This document shows, one piece after another, positions 37,203 through 45,530 of a DNA stretch of 64,000 nt. The DNA is taken from NCBI RefSeq assembly GCF_010499265.1, contig NZ_JAAGSC010000044.1, positions 31,266 through 95,265 of the forward strand, read 5' to 3'. The notes under the pieces were generated by a model. That model made no database searches. It was not told the origin of the DNA and was given only the letters and a program-made list of their open reading frames with translations. Within the stretch, counting starts at the first letter, position 1, and each line of letters starts with the position of its first letter. Position numbers and translations under genes: made by a program. The DNA comes from Wenzhouxiangella limi (lineage in GTDB: Bacteria > Pseudomonadota > Gammaproteobacteria > Xanthomonadales > Wenzhouxiangellaceae).

Positions 37203-38246
37203 ATGCGACACCCGATTGTTATCCTGCCTGCCGTGTTCTTGCTGAGCGCTTGTGCCGGCAATCTTCCTCGCCCCAGCGCCGACAGCGAGCCCCGGATCGA
37301 GCCGGCCGTCGAGCCCGCCACCGAGGCGCGCGCCGCGGCCGCCCCGTCGGAGGCCGACCGCGCGGCCATTCTGGCCATGGCCGGAGAGTACGTCGTGACC
37401 TTTGCCTTCGACGAGACCGTGGCCCTGGCCGAGGGCTACGAGCGCAAGGCGGCCAAGCGCAGCGGCGCTTCCGAAGTGGTCATCCTGATCGAAGACGAGC
37501 CCGATCGCATCGTGCTCCAGCACCTGCTGCTGGTTGGCGGTGAAGACGGCGGCGAAGTCATCAAGCACTGGCGCCAGGACTGGACCTGGGAGGCCAGCCA
37601 TCGCCTGGAGTTTCTCGACGATCAGACCTGGCGCAAGGTGCCGGTCGATCCTGAGACCACGCGCGGCGCCTGGACCCAGTGCGTGTACGAAGTCTCCGAC
37701 GCACCGCGCTACTGCGGGACCGGGCGCTGGAACCACCGCTACGGTCACGCGACCTGGACCTCGGATCGCAGCTGGCGCCCGCTGCCGCGCCGCGAGTACA
37801 CCACGCGCGAGGACTACACCGCGCTGAACGTGGAAAACCGGCACACCATCACCCCCGAAGGCTGGACCCACGAGCAGGACAACTCCAAGGTGGTCCGGGT
37901 CGACGGGGACACCGAACAGGTGCTGGTGCGCGAGTTCGGCTTCAACAACTACATCGCCACCGACGAGGTCGATTTCACCCCGGTCTACGAGTACTGGGAA
38001 GAGACCAGCGCCTACTGGGCCGAGGTGCGCGCCATCTGGCAGCATCATTTCGATAACGGCGGCGTGGTGCTCGACACCGAGGTTGACGGCATGCCCATCA
38101 TCGACGGCCTGTTCGCGCTCGCCGAGCAGGTGCGCGAGGGTCAGGCGCCGCAGCGCGCCGAGATCGACCAGGTCTTCGAGCGCTACGTGATCCCGATGGC
38201 CCCGCAGCGCCAGCTGGCCGACCAGGCCACGGCCTACCGCGATTGA
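37203..38246 (+). CDS. DUF6607 family lipoprotein
   Basis: AAGGAGAG precedes ATG 37203, giving a 347-residue protein with a lipoprotein signal (lipobox LSAC, then an acidic Pro/Ala/Glu linker). The main domain has YVVTFAFDETVALAEGYE, ASEVVILIEDEP, IVLQHLLLVG and VIKHWRQDWTWE, which match DUF6607. In many gammaproteobacteria this family is encoded beside hemP and haem receptors. Its biochemical job is not known; the location suggests a periplasm-facing role in haem acquisition. It follows HemP by 26 bases. Confidence 0.85.
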   Translation: MRHPIVILPAVFLLSACAGNLPRPSADSEPRIEPAVEPATEARAAAAPSEADRAAILAMAGEYVVTFAFDETVALAEGYERKAAKRSGASEVVILIEDEPDRIVLQHLLLVGGEDGGEVIKHWRQDWTWEASHRLEFLDDQTWRKVPVDPETTRGAWTQCVYEVSDAPRYCGTGRWNHRYGHATWTSDRSWRPLPRREYTTREDYTALNVENRHTITPEGWTHEQDNSKVVRVDGDTEQVLVREFGFNNYIATDEVDFTPVYEYWEETSAYWAEVRAIWQHHFDNGGVVLDTEVDGMPIIDGLFALAEQVREGQAPQRAEIDQVFERYVIPMAPQRQLADQATAYRD

Positions 38247-38267
38247 TGCGCGCCTGATGGCCCACTA

Positions 38268-38544
38268 GGGAGCCTCTGAATAACTCTGCGCGGGCGCGAC
38301 GGTGTCTTTGCGGGATGACTCGTTGCGGCTTCGGCGAGCGTGGTTTGGTTGTTCCAAATGAGCGAGCCGAAACGCGGCGAGTCGCCCGCAAAGACCCGTC
38401 CCGTCAGGGTTTCGCCGGAAAAGCCGCACCTCGCGCGCTGCGTCCCTCGGCCGTAGCGATGGCTACTGTCACTCGGTTCGCATCACACGATCTGCGGCTT
38501 TTCCGACGGAAACGCGCTCCGCGCAGAGTTATTCAGAGGCTCCC
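38268..38544. mobile_element. 277-bp MITE-like element with perfect 26-bp terminal inverted repeats
   Basis: Bases 38268-38293 and 38519-38544 are exact reverse complements (outer end GGGAGCCTCTGAATAACTC). Inside are two further imperfect hairpins: 38305-38322 pairs with 38378-38394, and 38409-38428 pairs with 38492-38513. No protein-coding frame of its own is supported, so it looks like a non-autonomous transposable element mobilised by a transposase elsewhere. No clear target-site duplication is visible at the flanks. Confidence 0.7.
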
Positions 38545-38602
38545 CAGCTCAGCGTGCGGCGGGGCAGCCCGCGCGGCTGTCTGCTGTCTTCGCCTATCTC
38601 CC

Positions 38603-38633
38603 GCAAACGGCCCGGTTCATCCGGGCCGTTTGC
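38603..38633. terminator. Perfect 13-bp hairpin, probable terminator
   Basis: Bases 38603-38615 (GCAAACGGCCCGG) pair exactly with 38621-38633 around the loop TTCAT; GTTTGCC follows rather than a pure T-run. It lies after the haem uptake operon, but with the MITE-like element in between, and 91 bases before the peptidase gene. It may be the original operon terminator displaced by the insertion. Confidence 0.5.
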
Positions 38634-38723
38634 GTTTGCCGGCGCGCGCGCATGAACCGAGCCCGCCAAGGGTTTATACTCGCCACCCGCTGACCTGCAA
38701 GCACCCTCATCGGAGGCATCCCC

Positions 38724-40994
38724 ATGTTTCGTTTTCCTGGCGTTCTGTCATTGGCCAGCGCCTGCGTCGCGCTGGTGTTCCTGACCGCGGCCGAGCCCGG
38801 TGCCGCCGATGAGCCCACCCGATCCAACCCAAAGGCTGAAATGACCGATACCCGCACCACAACATCGCCGCTGATCGAGCGCGCGCTGAGTTTCACGCCG
38901 CCGACCATCCAGGCCCGGCCCGTCACCATCGAGCAGCTGGGGCGCGAGCGCGTCGATCCCTACGCCTGGCTGCGCGACGACAACTGGCAGCAGGTGATGC
39001 GCGATCCGTCGCTGCTGCGCGAAGAGATCCGCACCGTGCTGGAGGCCGAGAACGCCTACCACGATGACGTCATGGCCCCGCTCAGTGCGCTCGAGGACAA
39101 GATCTTTGCCGAGATGCGCGGGCGCATCAAGGAAGACGACAGCTCCGTGCCCAGCCGCGATCGCGAATGGTTCTACTACTCGCGCTTCCGCGAGGGCGGG
39201 CAGTATCCGATCTTCGCGCGCCGACCGGCCGATGCGCAGGGCGAGATTTCCGGCGACGAGATCATCCTGTTCGACGGCGACGCCGAGGCCGAAGATCACG
39301 ATTATTTCAGTCTGGCCGCCTTCGAGCACAGCCCGAACCAGCGCTACGCGGCCTGGGCGGTGGACACCAAGGGCTCGGAGTACTACACCATCCACGTGCG
39401 CGATCTGAGCACCGGTGAAGACATCGCCACGCTCACCGATGAAGGCTACGGCTCGCTGGTCTGGGCCAACGACTCGCGCACGATTTACTGGGTCTGGCGC
39501 GATGAAAACGCGCGCTCCAAGCGCGTCTACCGCCAGGCCATCGATTCGAGCGAGCGCGAGCTGGTCTACGAGGAGCCCGACGACGGCTTTTTCGTCAGCG
39601 TCGACCGCAGCGACGGCGATACCTGGATCATGCTGCAGGCCGGTGATCACACCACCAGCGAAGTCCGTCTTTACGACGCCAGCGATGCGGCCGCCGAGGC
39701 GCTGCTGGTGTCCGAGCGCGAGAGCGGCGTGGAGTACGAGCTGACCGAGACCGGCGAGAGCATGTTCATCCTGACCAACCAGGGCGGTGCGGTGGATTTC
39801 AAGATCATGCGCGCGCCGGTGGCCGATCCGCGGCGCCAGAACTGGGAGGAATTCATTGCCCACCGGCCGGGCGTGTACGTCACCGGTCTGATGGGCTTTG
39901 AGCACTGGCTGGTGCGCTCGGAGCGCGCAAGCGCCCTGCCGCGCATCATCGTGCGCAACCTCGACAGCGGCCAGGAGTACGCCATCGATTTTGCCGAGGA
40001 GGCCTACGCGCTGGGCATGAGCGGCGGCTACGAATTTTCCACCAACGAGCTTCGTTTTACCTACCAGAGCCCGTCAACGCCGCGCCAGACCTGGGATTTC
40101 GACATGGCCACGCGCGAGCGCACGCTGCGCAAGGAGCAGGAAATTCCGTCCGGCCACGATCCGGCAGCCTATACCGTGCGCCGGCTCGAGATCACTGCCC
40201 GCGACGGCGCCCGGGTGCCGGTGACCCTGCTGCACCGCGCCGGTCTTGAACTCGACGGCAGCGCGCCGCTGATGCTCTACGGCTACGGCTCCTACGGCCT
40301 GGCCATGCCGGCGACGTTTTCGACCAGCAATCTGTCGCTGGTCGACCGCGGCATGATTTTTGCCGTTGCCCACGTGCGCGGCGGCACCGACAACGGCTAC
40401 CAGTGGTACCTGGACGGCAAGCTCGACCGCAAGATCAACACCTTCAACGACTTCGTCGACGCCGGCCGGGCGCTGATCGAGGCCGGCTACACCGGCCAGG
40501 GACGGATCGTCGCTTTCGGCGGCTCGGCCGGCGGGCTGCTGGTCGGCGCGGCCATGAATCAGGCGCCCGAGCTGTTTGCCGGCGTGATCGGTGCGGTGCC
40601 TTTCGTCGATGTGGTCAACACCATCTCCGATCCCTCGCTGCCGCTGACCCCGCCGGAGTGGAACGAGTGGGGCAATCCGATCAACGACGAGGCCGCCTAC
40701 GACTACATACTCTCCTACAGCCCTTATGACCAGGTCAGCGCCCAGGCCTACCCGCATCTGCTGGCCACTGCCGGGTTGACCGACCCCCGGGTGACCTACT
40801 GGGAGCCGGCCAAGTGGGTGGCACGGGTGCGCGAGCTGCGCACCGACAGCGGCCTGACCCTGCTGCGCACCAACATGGGCGCCGGCCACGGCGGCGCGTC
40901 CGGGCGCTTCGACTCGCTGCGCGAGCGCGCCCAGGACTACAGCTTTGCGCTGCTGGTCGCCGGCCTGGCCGAGGCCGAAGTGGCCGGCGACTGA
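38724..40994 (+). CDS. S9 family prolyl oligopeptidase (oligopeptidase B-like)
   Basis: The 756-residue protein has a signal peptide (about 1-28) then the S9 layout: a seven-bladed propeller from residues about 85-460 (VDPYAWLRDDNW, YFSLAAFEHSPNQRYAAWAVD) and a C-terminal hydrolase domain. The catalytic serine is in FGGSAGGLLVG, and GMIFAVAHVRGG and the late NMGAGHGGASGRF (His) segment complete the picture. Oligopeptidase B cleaves after Arg/Lys in short peptides. Most bacterial homologues are cytoplasmic; the signal sequence puts this one in the periplasm. CATCGGAGGCATCCCC precedes the ATG. Confidence 0.93.
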   Translation: MFRFPGVLSLASACVALVFLTAAEPGAADEPTRSNPKAEMTDTRTTTSPLIERALSFTPPTIQARPVTIEQLGRERVDPYAWLRDDNWQQVMRDPSLLREEIRTVLEAENAYHDDVMAPLSALEDKIFAEMRGRIKEDDSSVPSRDREWFYYSRFREGGQYPIFARRPADAQGEISGDEIILFDGDAEAEDHDYFSLAAFEHSPNQRYAAWAVDTKGSEYYTIHVRDLSTGEDIATLTDEGYGSLVWANDSRTIYWVWRDENARSKRVYRQAIDSSERELVYEEPDDGFFVSVDRSDGDTWIMLQAGDHTTSEVRLYDASDAAAEALLVSERESGVEYELTETGESMFILTNQGGAVDFKIMRAPVADPRRQNWEEFIAHRPGVYVTGLMGFEHWLVRSERASALPRIIVRNLDSGQEYAIDFAEEAYALGMSGGYEFSTNELRFTYQSPSTPRQTWDFDMATRERTLRKEQEIPSGHDPAAYTVRRLEITARDGARVPVTLLHRAGLELDGSAPLMLYGYGSYGLAMPATFSTSNLSLVDRGMIFAVAHVRGGTDNGYQWYLDGKLDRKINTFNDFVDAGRALIEAGYTGQGRIVAFGGSAGGLLVGAAMNQAPELFAGVIGAVPFVDVVNTISDPSLPLTPPEWNEWGNPINDEAAYDYILSYSPYDQVSAQAYPHLLATAGLTDPRVTYWEPAKWVARVRELRTDSGLTLLRTNMGAGHGGASGRFDSLRERAQDYSFALLVAGLAEAEVAGD

Positions 40995-41021
40995 GCGTTG
41001 CCTAATGAGCCGCGTGGCCCG

Positions 41022-43712
41022 CTAGCGCAGGCGCCGGCTGTAGCTCGGCGCGCGCAGCACGGCGTTGGCCAGCAGGCCCTGCAGGCCGTCGAGATAGGCG
41101 CGCACGGCCGGGTCTTCGGTAAAGCCGACGACCAGGCCGAGCTCCCGGCGCTGGACCACCACGAACGGCTTGTAGGCCAGCTGGCGGCGGTTTTCTTGCC
41201 ACAGCTGGCCGCTGGCCAGCAGTTCGTCGGGGCCGGCAAAACGGGCCACGGTCGCGCCCTGGTCGCGCGGGAGCGGGGCGAAGATGCGATCGCCGCGCAC
41301 CAGCACCTGGACGGTCTCGGCGATGCCGGCGCCCAGCCAGTGCTCCTCGTCGACCGCGGCGCGCACCAGCACGCCGCTGACCGAGTCCGGACGCTCTTGG
41401 GCCGGGCGCATGGCGGCGTCCAGCTGCTCGGCGTTTTCGATCAGGGCGCCGGGCACGCGCGCGGCGGCCTGGTCGCCTTCCTCGCCTGAATCGTCGCCGT
41501 CTTCCACCGCCTGGTACTCGGCGCGCAGGGCCAGCAGGTCGATGTCCGGATGCGCGGCCCATTCGGTGGCATCGGCCATTGTGACCAGCACGCCGCCGTT
41601 GTCGACCCACTCGGCCAGGTGAGTCGCGCCCGACTCGCCCAGCACCGAGGCGTAGCTGCCAAAGCGCCCGCCGCCGCTGTCGGGCAGGATCAGCACGTCG
41701 AAGTGGTTCAGATCGGCCCGGGCCAGGGTGCGGCCGCGGATCGGCGTGACCGGATAGCCGATCTGGTGCTCGATGACAAAACGCACCGCGCCGGCGCTGT
41801 AAAAGTCAGTCGAGGCATCCCAGGCCATGGCGATGCGTGGTGCGACCAGCGGCCGGACCTTGCGGCTGCCCAGGCTGGGCCCCTCGGTGACCCAGCTGGA
41901 ATCCAGGCTCACCGCCCGGGCGCCGGTCTGTTCGGCCAGTTCGCGCACGATGTCGGCCAGGTATTCGGGGTTGCCCGCGACCGGTACGATCAGGCTGCCG
42001 GAAGGGTAGCGATTGCCGTCCTGGACAAAGGCTTCCTCGTTCGACAGCACATTGAGCCCGCGCCGCAGGGCGGCGGCCAGAAAGCGCGGGTTGGCGGTCG
42101 AGCCACCGGGCACGATCCAGGCCACGGCGGCCTCGTCGGTCGGGGCCGGGCCGGAAGTCCGGTTTTCGGGCGTGACGGGGGCCAGCCCGTTGACGGTCAG
42201 CGAACGGTTGCACTCGAGCACGTCGACGTTGAACATCAGCGGCAGCGACCAGGCGGTGACGTCGTAGATTTCGTCGGGCAGGTCGCGGGCGCGGCGCCGT
42301 TCCTGGGCGGCGAGGAAATCGGCGTCCATTTCCACGCGCTCGTCGAGCAGCACGCGCAGCTTGCGGTGGGACGGCTGGGCGCCGGGAATCAGGTAGCTGC
42401 CGGCCATCAGGTCGCGACCGCAGGCGTTGATGCCGTCATCGGCCCTGAACACCTCGGCGCCGTGGCGGGCCAGCAGGCTTGCCAGCCGGTCGGCGCCGCC
42501 CTGGTCGTCCTGGACCGGAATCACCCAGCCGCCGGGGCCGTCGCGGCCGGCCATGGCCACGGCCTGGCGCCGGTAGGCGGCGAAATCACTCCACAACTTG
42601 TCGCGCTCGCGGGCCACGGTCTGGGCGGTGGCCAGCGCTGCGATGAAATATTCCTCGACGGTGTCGTAGAAGGTGAACTCCTCGCCGCTTTGGGTGCGCG
42701 CCAAAAGGCCGCGGGCCGAGCCCTGCTCGTAGGTCATGGCCACGCCGCCGTAGTACGACGGCCAGCTGGCGCCGTAGCCGGGGTAGAAGGCGTCGTAGAC
42801 CTCGCGCGTGAAGTAGGGAAAGCCGAAGCGGTCGAACCAGCGCGCGTTGTTGCGCCCGAACACCTCCAGGCTGGCGCGCTGGCCGCTGGCCAGCAGCGGG
42901 TTGTAGGGCACCGCCTCGGGGGCAAAGAAAAAGGTCGAGTCTGTGCCCATTTCATGGGCGTCGACAAAGGCCAGCGGGTACCAGTCGAGCAGCGCCTCGG
43001 CATGGCCCTGGGTCTCGGGCTGGGTCATCGCCAGCCAGTCGCGGTTGAGATCGAACAGATAGTGGTTGACCCGGCCGGTCGGCCAGGGCTCGTCGTGCTC
43101 GGCCGCCAGCCGCGAGGCGATGGGCTCCAGCCCCAGCGCTTCCTCGAATTCGTGGATGAATCGGGCCAGCCCGTCGGGGTTCTGGACTGGATTGATGAAC
43201 ACCAGGCTGTGCTCCAGGATCTCGTCGACCACCGGGTCGTCGTCTGCCGCCAGCAGGTGCAGGGCCAGCTGCATGGCCGACTCCGACGGCGAGATCTCGT
43301 TGCCGTGGACAGTGGCGGCATACCAGTACGTGCCGGGCACGCGCGCCAGCGCCTGCTCTACGGCCGCAGACTCATGCCGGTGCGGATGGGCGATGACCTG
43401 GATATCGGCCTGGATCTCGTCCAGGGCAGCGATCCGCTCCGGCGTACCGATGACGGCGTAGAACAGCTCGCGGCCCTGCCAGCTTTCGGCGTAGGGAACC
43501 AGCTTGATCCGCTCCGGCCAGGTTTCGGCCAGGGTCTCGAACCAGGTCCGGATCTGGGCCGGCGTGGAGATCCGTTCACCGAGTTCGTGGCCGACCACTT
43601 CTGCCAGCGCAGGGGCTTCATCGACGTAGCGCGTCTCGGGCAAAAACGGACTGTCGGCGGCGGTGGCCTGGGAGCTGATCAGCAGCAGCGGGGCAATCAG
43701 GAAAGCGCGCAT
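41022..43712 (-). CDS. M14 family zinc carboxypeptidase
   Basis: From ATG 43712 the product is 896 residues with a signal peptide (about 1-18, ending SQATA). The metallocarboxypeptidase domain (about 45-380) has the zinc ligands HGNE (His136, Glu139) and His253 in FVDAHEMG, with the substrate-binding NRD in FDLNRDW. The remaining 500 residues hold additional alpha/beta segments (IPVQDDQGGADRLASLLARH, VLILPDSGGGRFGSYASVLG), which look like a GATase-like fold. Several bacterial M14 proteins have this large two-part layout. The likely role is trimming of peptides outside the cytoplasm, perhaps with the S9 peptidase that converges on it. Confidence 0.88.
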   Translation of the reverse strand: MRAFLIAPLLLISSQATAADSPFLPETRYVDEAPALAEVVGHELGERISTPAQIRTWFETLAETWPERIKLVPYAESWQGRELFYAVIGTPERIAALDEIQADIQVIAHPHRHESAAVEQALARVPGTYWYAATVHGNEISPSESAMQLALHLLAADDDPVVDEILEHSLVFINPVQNPDGLARFIHEFEEALGLEPIASRLAAEHDEPWPTGRVNHYLFDLNRDWLAMTQPETQGHAEALLDWYPLAFVDAHEMGTDSTFFFAPEAVPYNPLLASGQRASLEVFGRNNARWFDRFGFPYFTREVYDAFYPGYGASWPSYYGGVAMTYEQGSARGLLARTQSGEEFTFYDTVEEYFIAALATAQTVARERDKLWSDFAAYRRQAVAMAGRDGPGGWVIPVQDDQGGADRLASLLARHGAEVFRADDGINACGRDLMAGSYLIPGAQPSHRKLRVLLDERVEMDADFLAAQERRRARDLPDEIYDVTAWSLPLMFNVDVLECNRSLTVNGLAPVTPENRTSGPAPTDEAAVAWIVPGGSTANPRFLAAALRRGLNVLSNEEAFVQDGNRYPSGSLIVPVAGNPEYLADIVRELAEQTGARAVSLDSSWVTEGPSLGSRKVRPLVAPRIAMAWDASTDFYSAGAVRFVIEHQIGYPVTPIRGRTLARADLNHFDVLILPDSGGGRFGSYASVLGESGATHLAEWVDNGGVLVTMADATEWAAHPDIDLLALRAEYQAVEDGDDSGEEGDQAAARVPGALIENAEQLDAAMRPAQERPDSVSGVLVRAAVDEEHWLGAGIAETVQVLVRGDRIFAPLPRDQGATVARFAGPDELLASGQLWQENRRQLAYKPFVVVQRRELGLVVGFTEDPAVRAYLDGLQGLLANAVLRAPSYSRRLR

Positions 43713-43833
43713 GGGCAAGTTTTTGTTGTGATGGGACCGGCGGACAGCATACCGAAAACCGGTCCTGGCCAGGCGTCGCATCGAACGGGCTGCGACAGCG
43801 ATGTTTCGATCTGAATGCGGCCCTGCCGGGCGT

Positions 43834-45414
43834 CTAAGCGGGTTCTGGCTTGTCGGCCGGTACCGCGCGCAGCGAGTCCAGGGCGTGGCCGGCCATGCTG
43901 GTGCCGGCTTCCTGCATGGTCAGGTAGGTCTCGTCGGCCCCGGCATTGCGGATCTTCTCGACGTTTTCTTCATACAGCGCGTGGGTGATGATGGCGCCGG
44001 TAAAGCCGCGCTCGCGCAGCTTGCGCGCGGCGATGAGTTTGGATTCCAGATCGTCGATGGCCAGCACGGCGACTTCCAGCCGGTCGAGTCGCACGCTGCT
44101 CCAGAAATCGCTGTCCTCGGCATCGGCCAGGACAACATCGCGGTCGGCCTGGCGATGTTCGTCGACCCGGTAGGGGTCGGAATCAATGCCCGTAATCTCG
44201 GTGACCTCTTTGGCGATGCTCTTGAACGCGGCCGTCCCGGTGCGTCCCATGCCAAACACCATGACCCGGGCCTGGCTGAGGTCGGGCGGGATTTCGTCGG
44301 GATGGATATCGTCGCGCTGAAAGCGGCACAGAAAACGCTCCAGTCGCTCGAACATGGGGTGGGCCAGGTAATTGAGCGGGGCGGCCAGGGCAAAGGAGAT
44401 GGCCACGGTCAGGGCCAGCGGGACCAGCCAGTCCGACAGAACCGGCAGCCCGGCCGCCACGATCAGCCCGAATTCGCTGTACGCCGACAGCGTCAACGCG
44501 CCCAGAAAAGCGTTGCGGGCGCGCAGTCGGAAGCGGACCAGGATGATGTAAAACAACAGGCCCTTGAGCGGCAGAATCAGGGTCATGCCCAGGGCAAACA
44601 GCCAGTCGCCGCGGTCGGGCAGGCCGGACATGCCGATCTGGAGGAAAAAGCCGACCAGGAACAACTCTTTCAGCCCCCACAGTGACTCGGACAGCTCGCT
44701 GGCCTGCGGATGGTTGGCCAGCAACATGCCCATCACCAGGGCCCCCAGTTCGGGGCTCAGGCCGATGAACTCGAACCCCATGCCGCCCAGCACCAGGGCC
44801 AGCATCATGCCCATCAGCACCAGCAGTTCGTCGTGCCCGGTGGCGTTCATCAGCCAGTGCAGCAGCGGCCGCAGCAGCGGTACGGCAAAGACCAGCAGCG
44901 CCCAGGGGGAGGGCTCGTGGCCGCCCCCGACGCTGAGCACGATCAGCGCAATCAAGTCCTGGATGATGAGAATGCCGATCGCGACCCGGCCGTGAAATGC
45001 CGTCAGCTCGCGCTTGGCCTCCAGCATCTTGGCCGCCAGCACCGTGCTGGAAAACGCCAGCGCGATGCCGATGGGCAAGGCCAGGCTCCAGTCCAGCCCC
45101 AGAAAAAACCGCAGACCCGGGGTGAACACCCCCACGGTGAGGGCGAAATGCAGCGTGCTGCCGCCCAGCACCTCCGGCCTGACCAGCTGGCGCCACTTCA
45201 GCTTCAGCCCGACCGTGAACAGCAGCAGCAGAACGCCCAGGTGGGCGACGTGATCGAGCACCTCGCCGGTGAATTCCGGCAGCAGGCCGAAGCGCTGGCC
45301 AAACCAGTTCAGGCCGAAGCCGGCCGCCAGAAAGCCCACCAGCGGCGGCAGTCCGACCTGCTTGACGGCCAGGCCGAGGACGAAGGCGAAGGTGATGCAG
45401 AAGACCTCAAGCAT
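43834..45414 (-). CDS. Kef-type cation:proton antiporter with TrkA-N domain
   Basis: The 526-residue protein has about 12 membrane helices (first FCITFAFVLGLAVKQVGLPP, then GVLLLLFTVGLKLKW, GIALAFSSTVLAAKMLE) of the CPA2 sodium/proton exchanger type, then a cytoplasmic Rossmann domain (about 395-520) starting VMVFGMGRTGTAAFKSIA that binds NAD(H) in TrkA-N/KefB relatives. It most resembles the YbaL/KefB group that exports K+ in response to electrophile or stress. The HExxxxGxxxE-type regulatory site cannot be judged. It is transcribed divergently from the second TonB receptor. Confidence 0.9.
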   Translation of the reverse strand: MLEVFCITFAFVLGLAVKQVGLPPLVGFLAAGFGLNWFGQRFGLLPEFTGEVLDHVAHLGVLLLLFTVGLKLKWRQLVRPEVLGGSTLHFALTVGVFTPGLRFFLGLDWSLALPIGIALAFSSTVLAAKMLEAKRELTAFHGRVAIGILIIQDLIALIVLSVGGGHEPSPWALLVFAVPLLRPLLHWLMNATGHDELLVLMGMMLALVLGGMGFEFIGLSPELGALVMGMLLANHPQASELSESLWGLKELFLVGFFLQIGMSGLPDRGDWLFALGMTLILPLKGLLFYIILVRFRLRARNAFLGALTLSAYSEFGLIVAAGLPVLSDWLVPLALTVAISFALAAPLNYLAHPMFERLERFLCRFQRDDIHPDEIPPDLSQARVMVFGMGRTGTAAFKSIAKEVTEITGIDSDPYRVDEHRQADRDVVLADAEDSDFWSSVRLDRLEVAVLAIDDLESKLIAARKLRERGFTGAIITHALYEENVEKIRNAGADETYLTMQEAGTSMAGHALDSLRAVPADKPEPA

Positions 45415-45464
45415 GCCAACAGAATAGCCGAAGGCAGCCCACGGTACGCAGCTTCAATGGAACA

Positions 45465-45489
45465 AATGCGAATGCGTTTCATGTACAAT
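45465..45489 (+). promoter_or_regulatory. Candidate Fur box abutting a -10 element of the second TonB receptor
   Basis: Bases 45465-45483 (AATGCGAATGCGTTTCATG) resemble the Fur consensus, with a good left half. They abut TACAAT (45484-45489), a five-of-six match to the -10 hexamer. Binding there would block the promoter when iron is plentiful. No clear -35 hexamer is seen. Prediction only. Confidence 0.5.
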
Positions 45490-45498
45490 CACGTTCGC

Positions 45499-45508
45499 AA
45501 AAAAAAAA
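45499..45508 (+). repeat. Ten-adenine homopolymer in the receptor leader
   Basis: A run of ten A bases lies between the candidate -10 element and the start codon at 45531. Such runs are prone to slippage, which could vary leader length. It may also be just an AT-rich leader. Confidence 0.55.
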
Positions 45509-45530
45509 CAACTCCAGGGAACTCCGCAAG

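Noticed and set aside
34898-37378. Long minus-strand frame of 826 codons opposite the haem receptor
   Set aside because: Antisense shadow; the plus-strand TonB receptor is unmistakable and the reverse frame has low-complexity composition.
41550-43814. Plus-strand frame of 754 codons opposite the M14 carboxypeptidase
   Set aside because: His/Gly/Gln-rich shadow product without motifs; the carboxypeptidase strand has zinc ligands in place.
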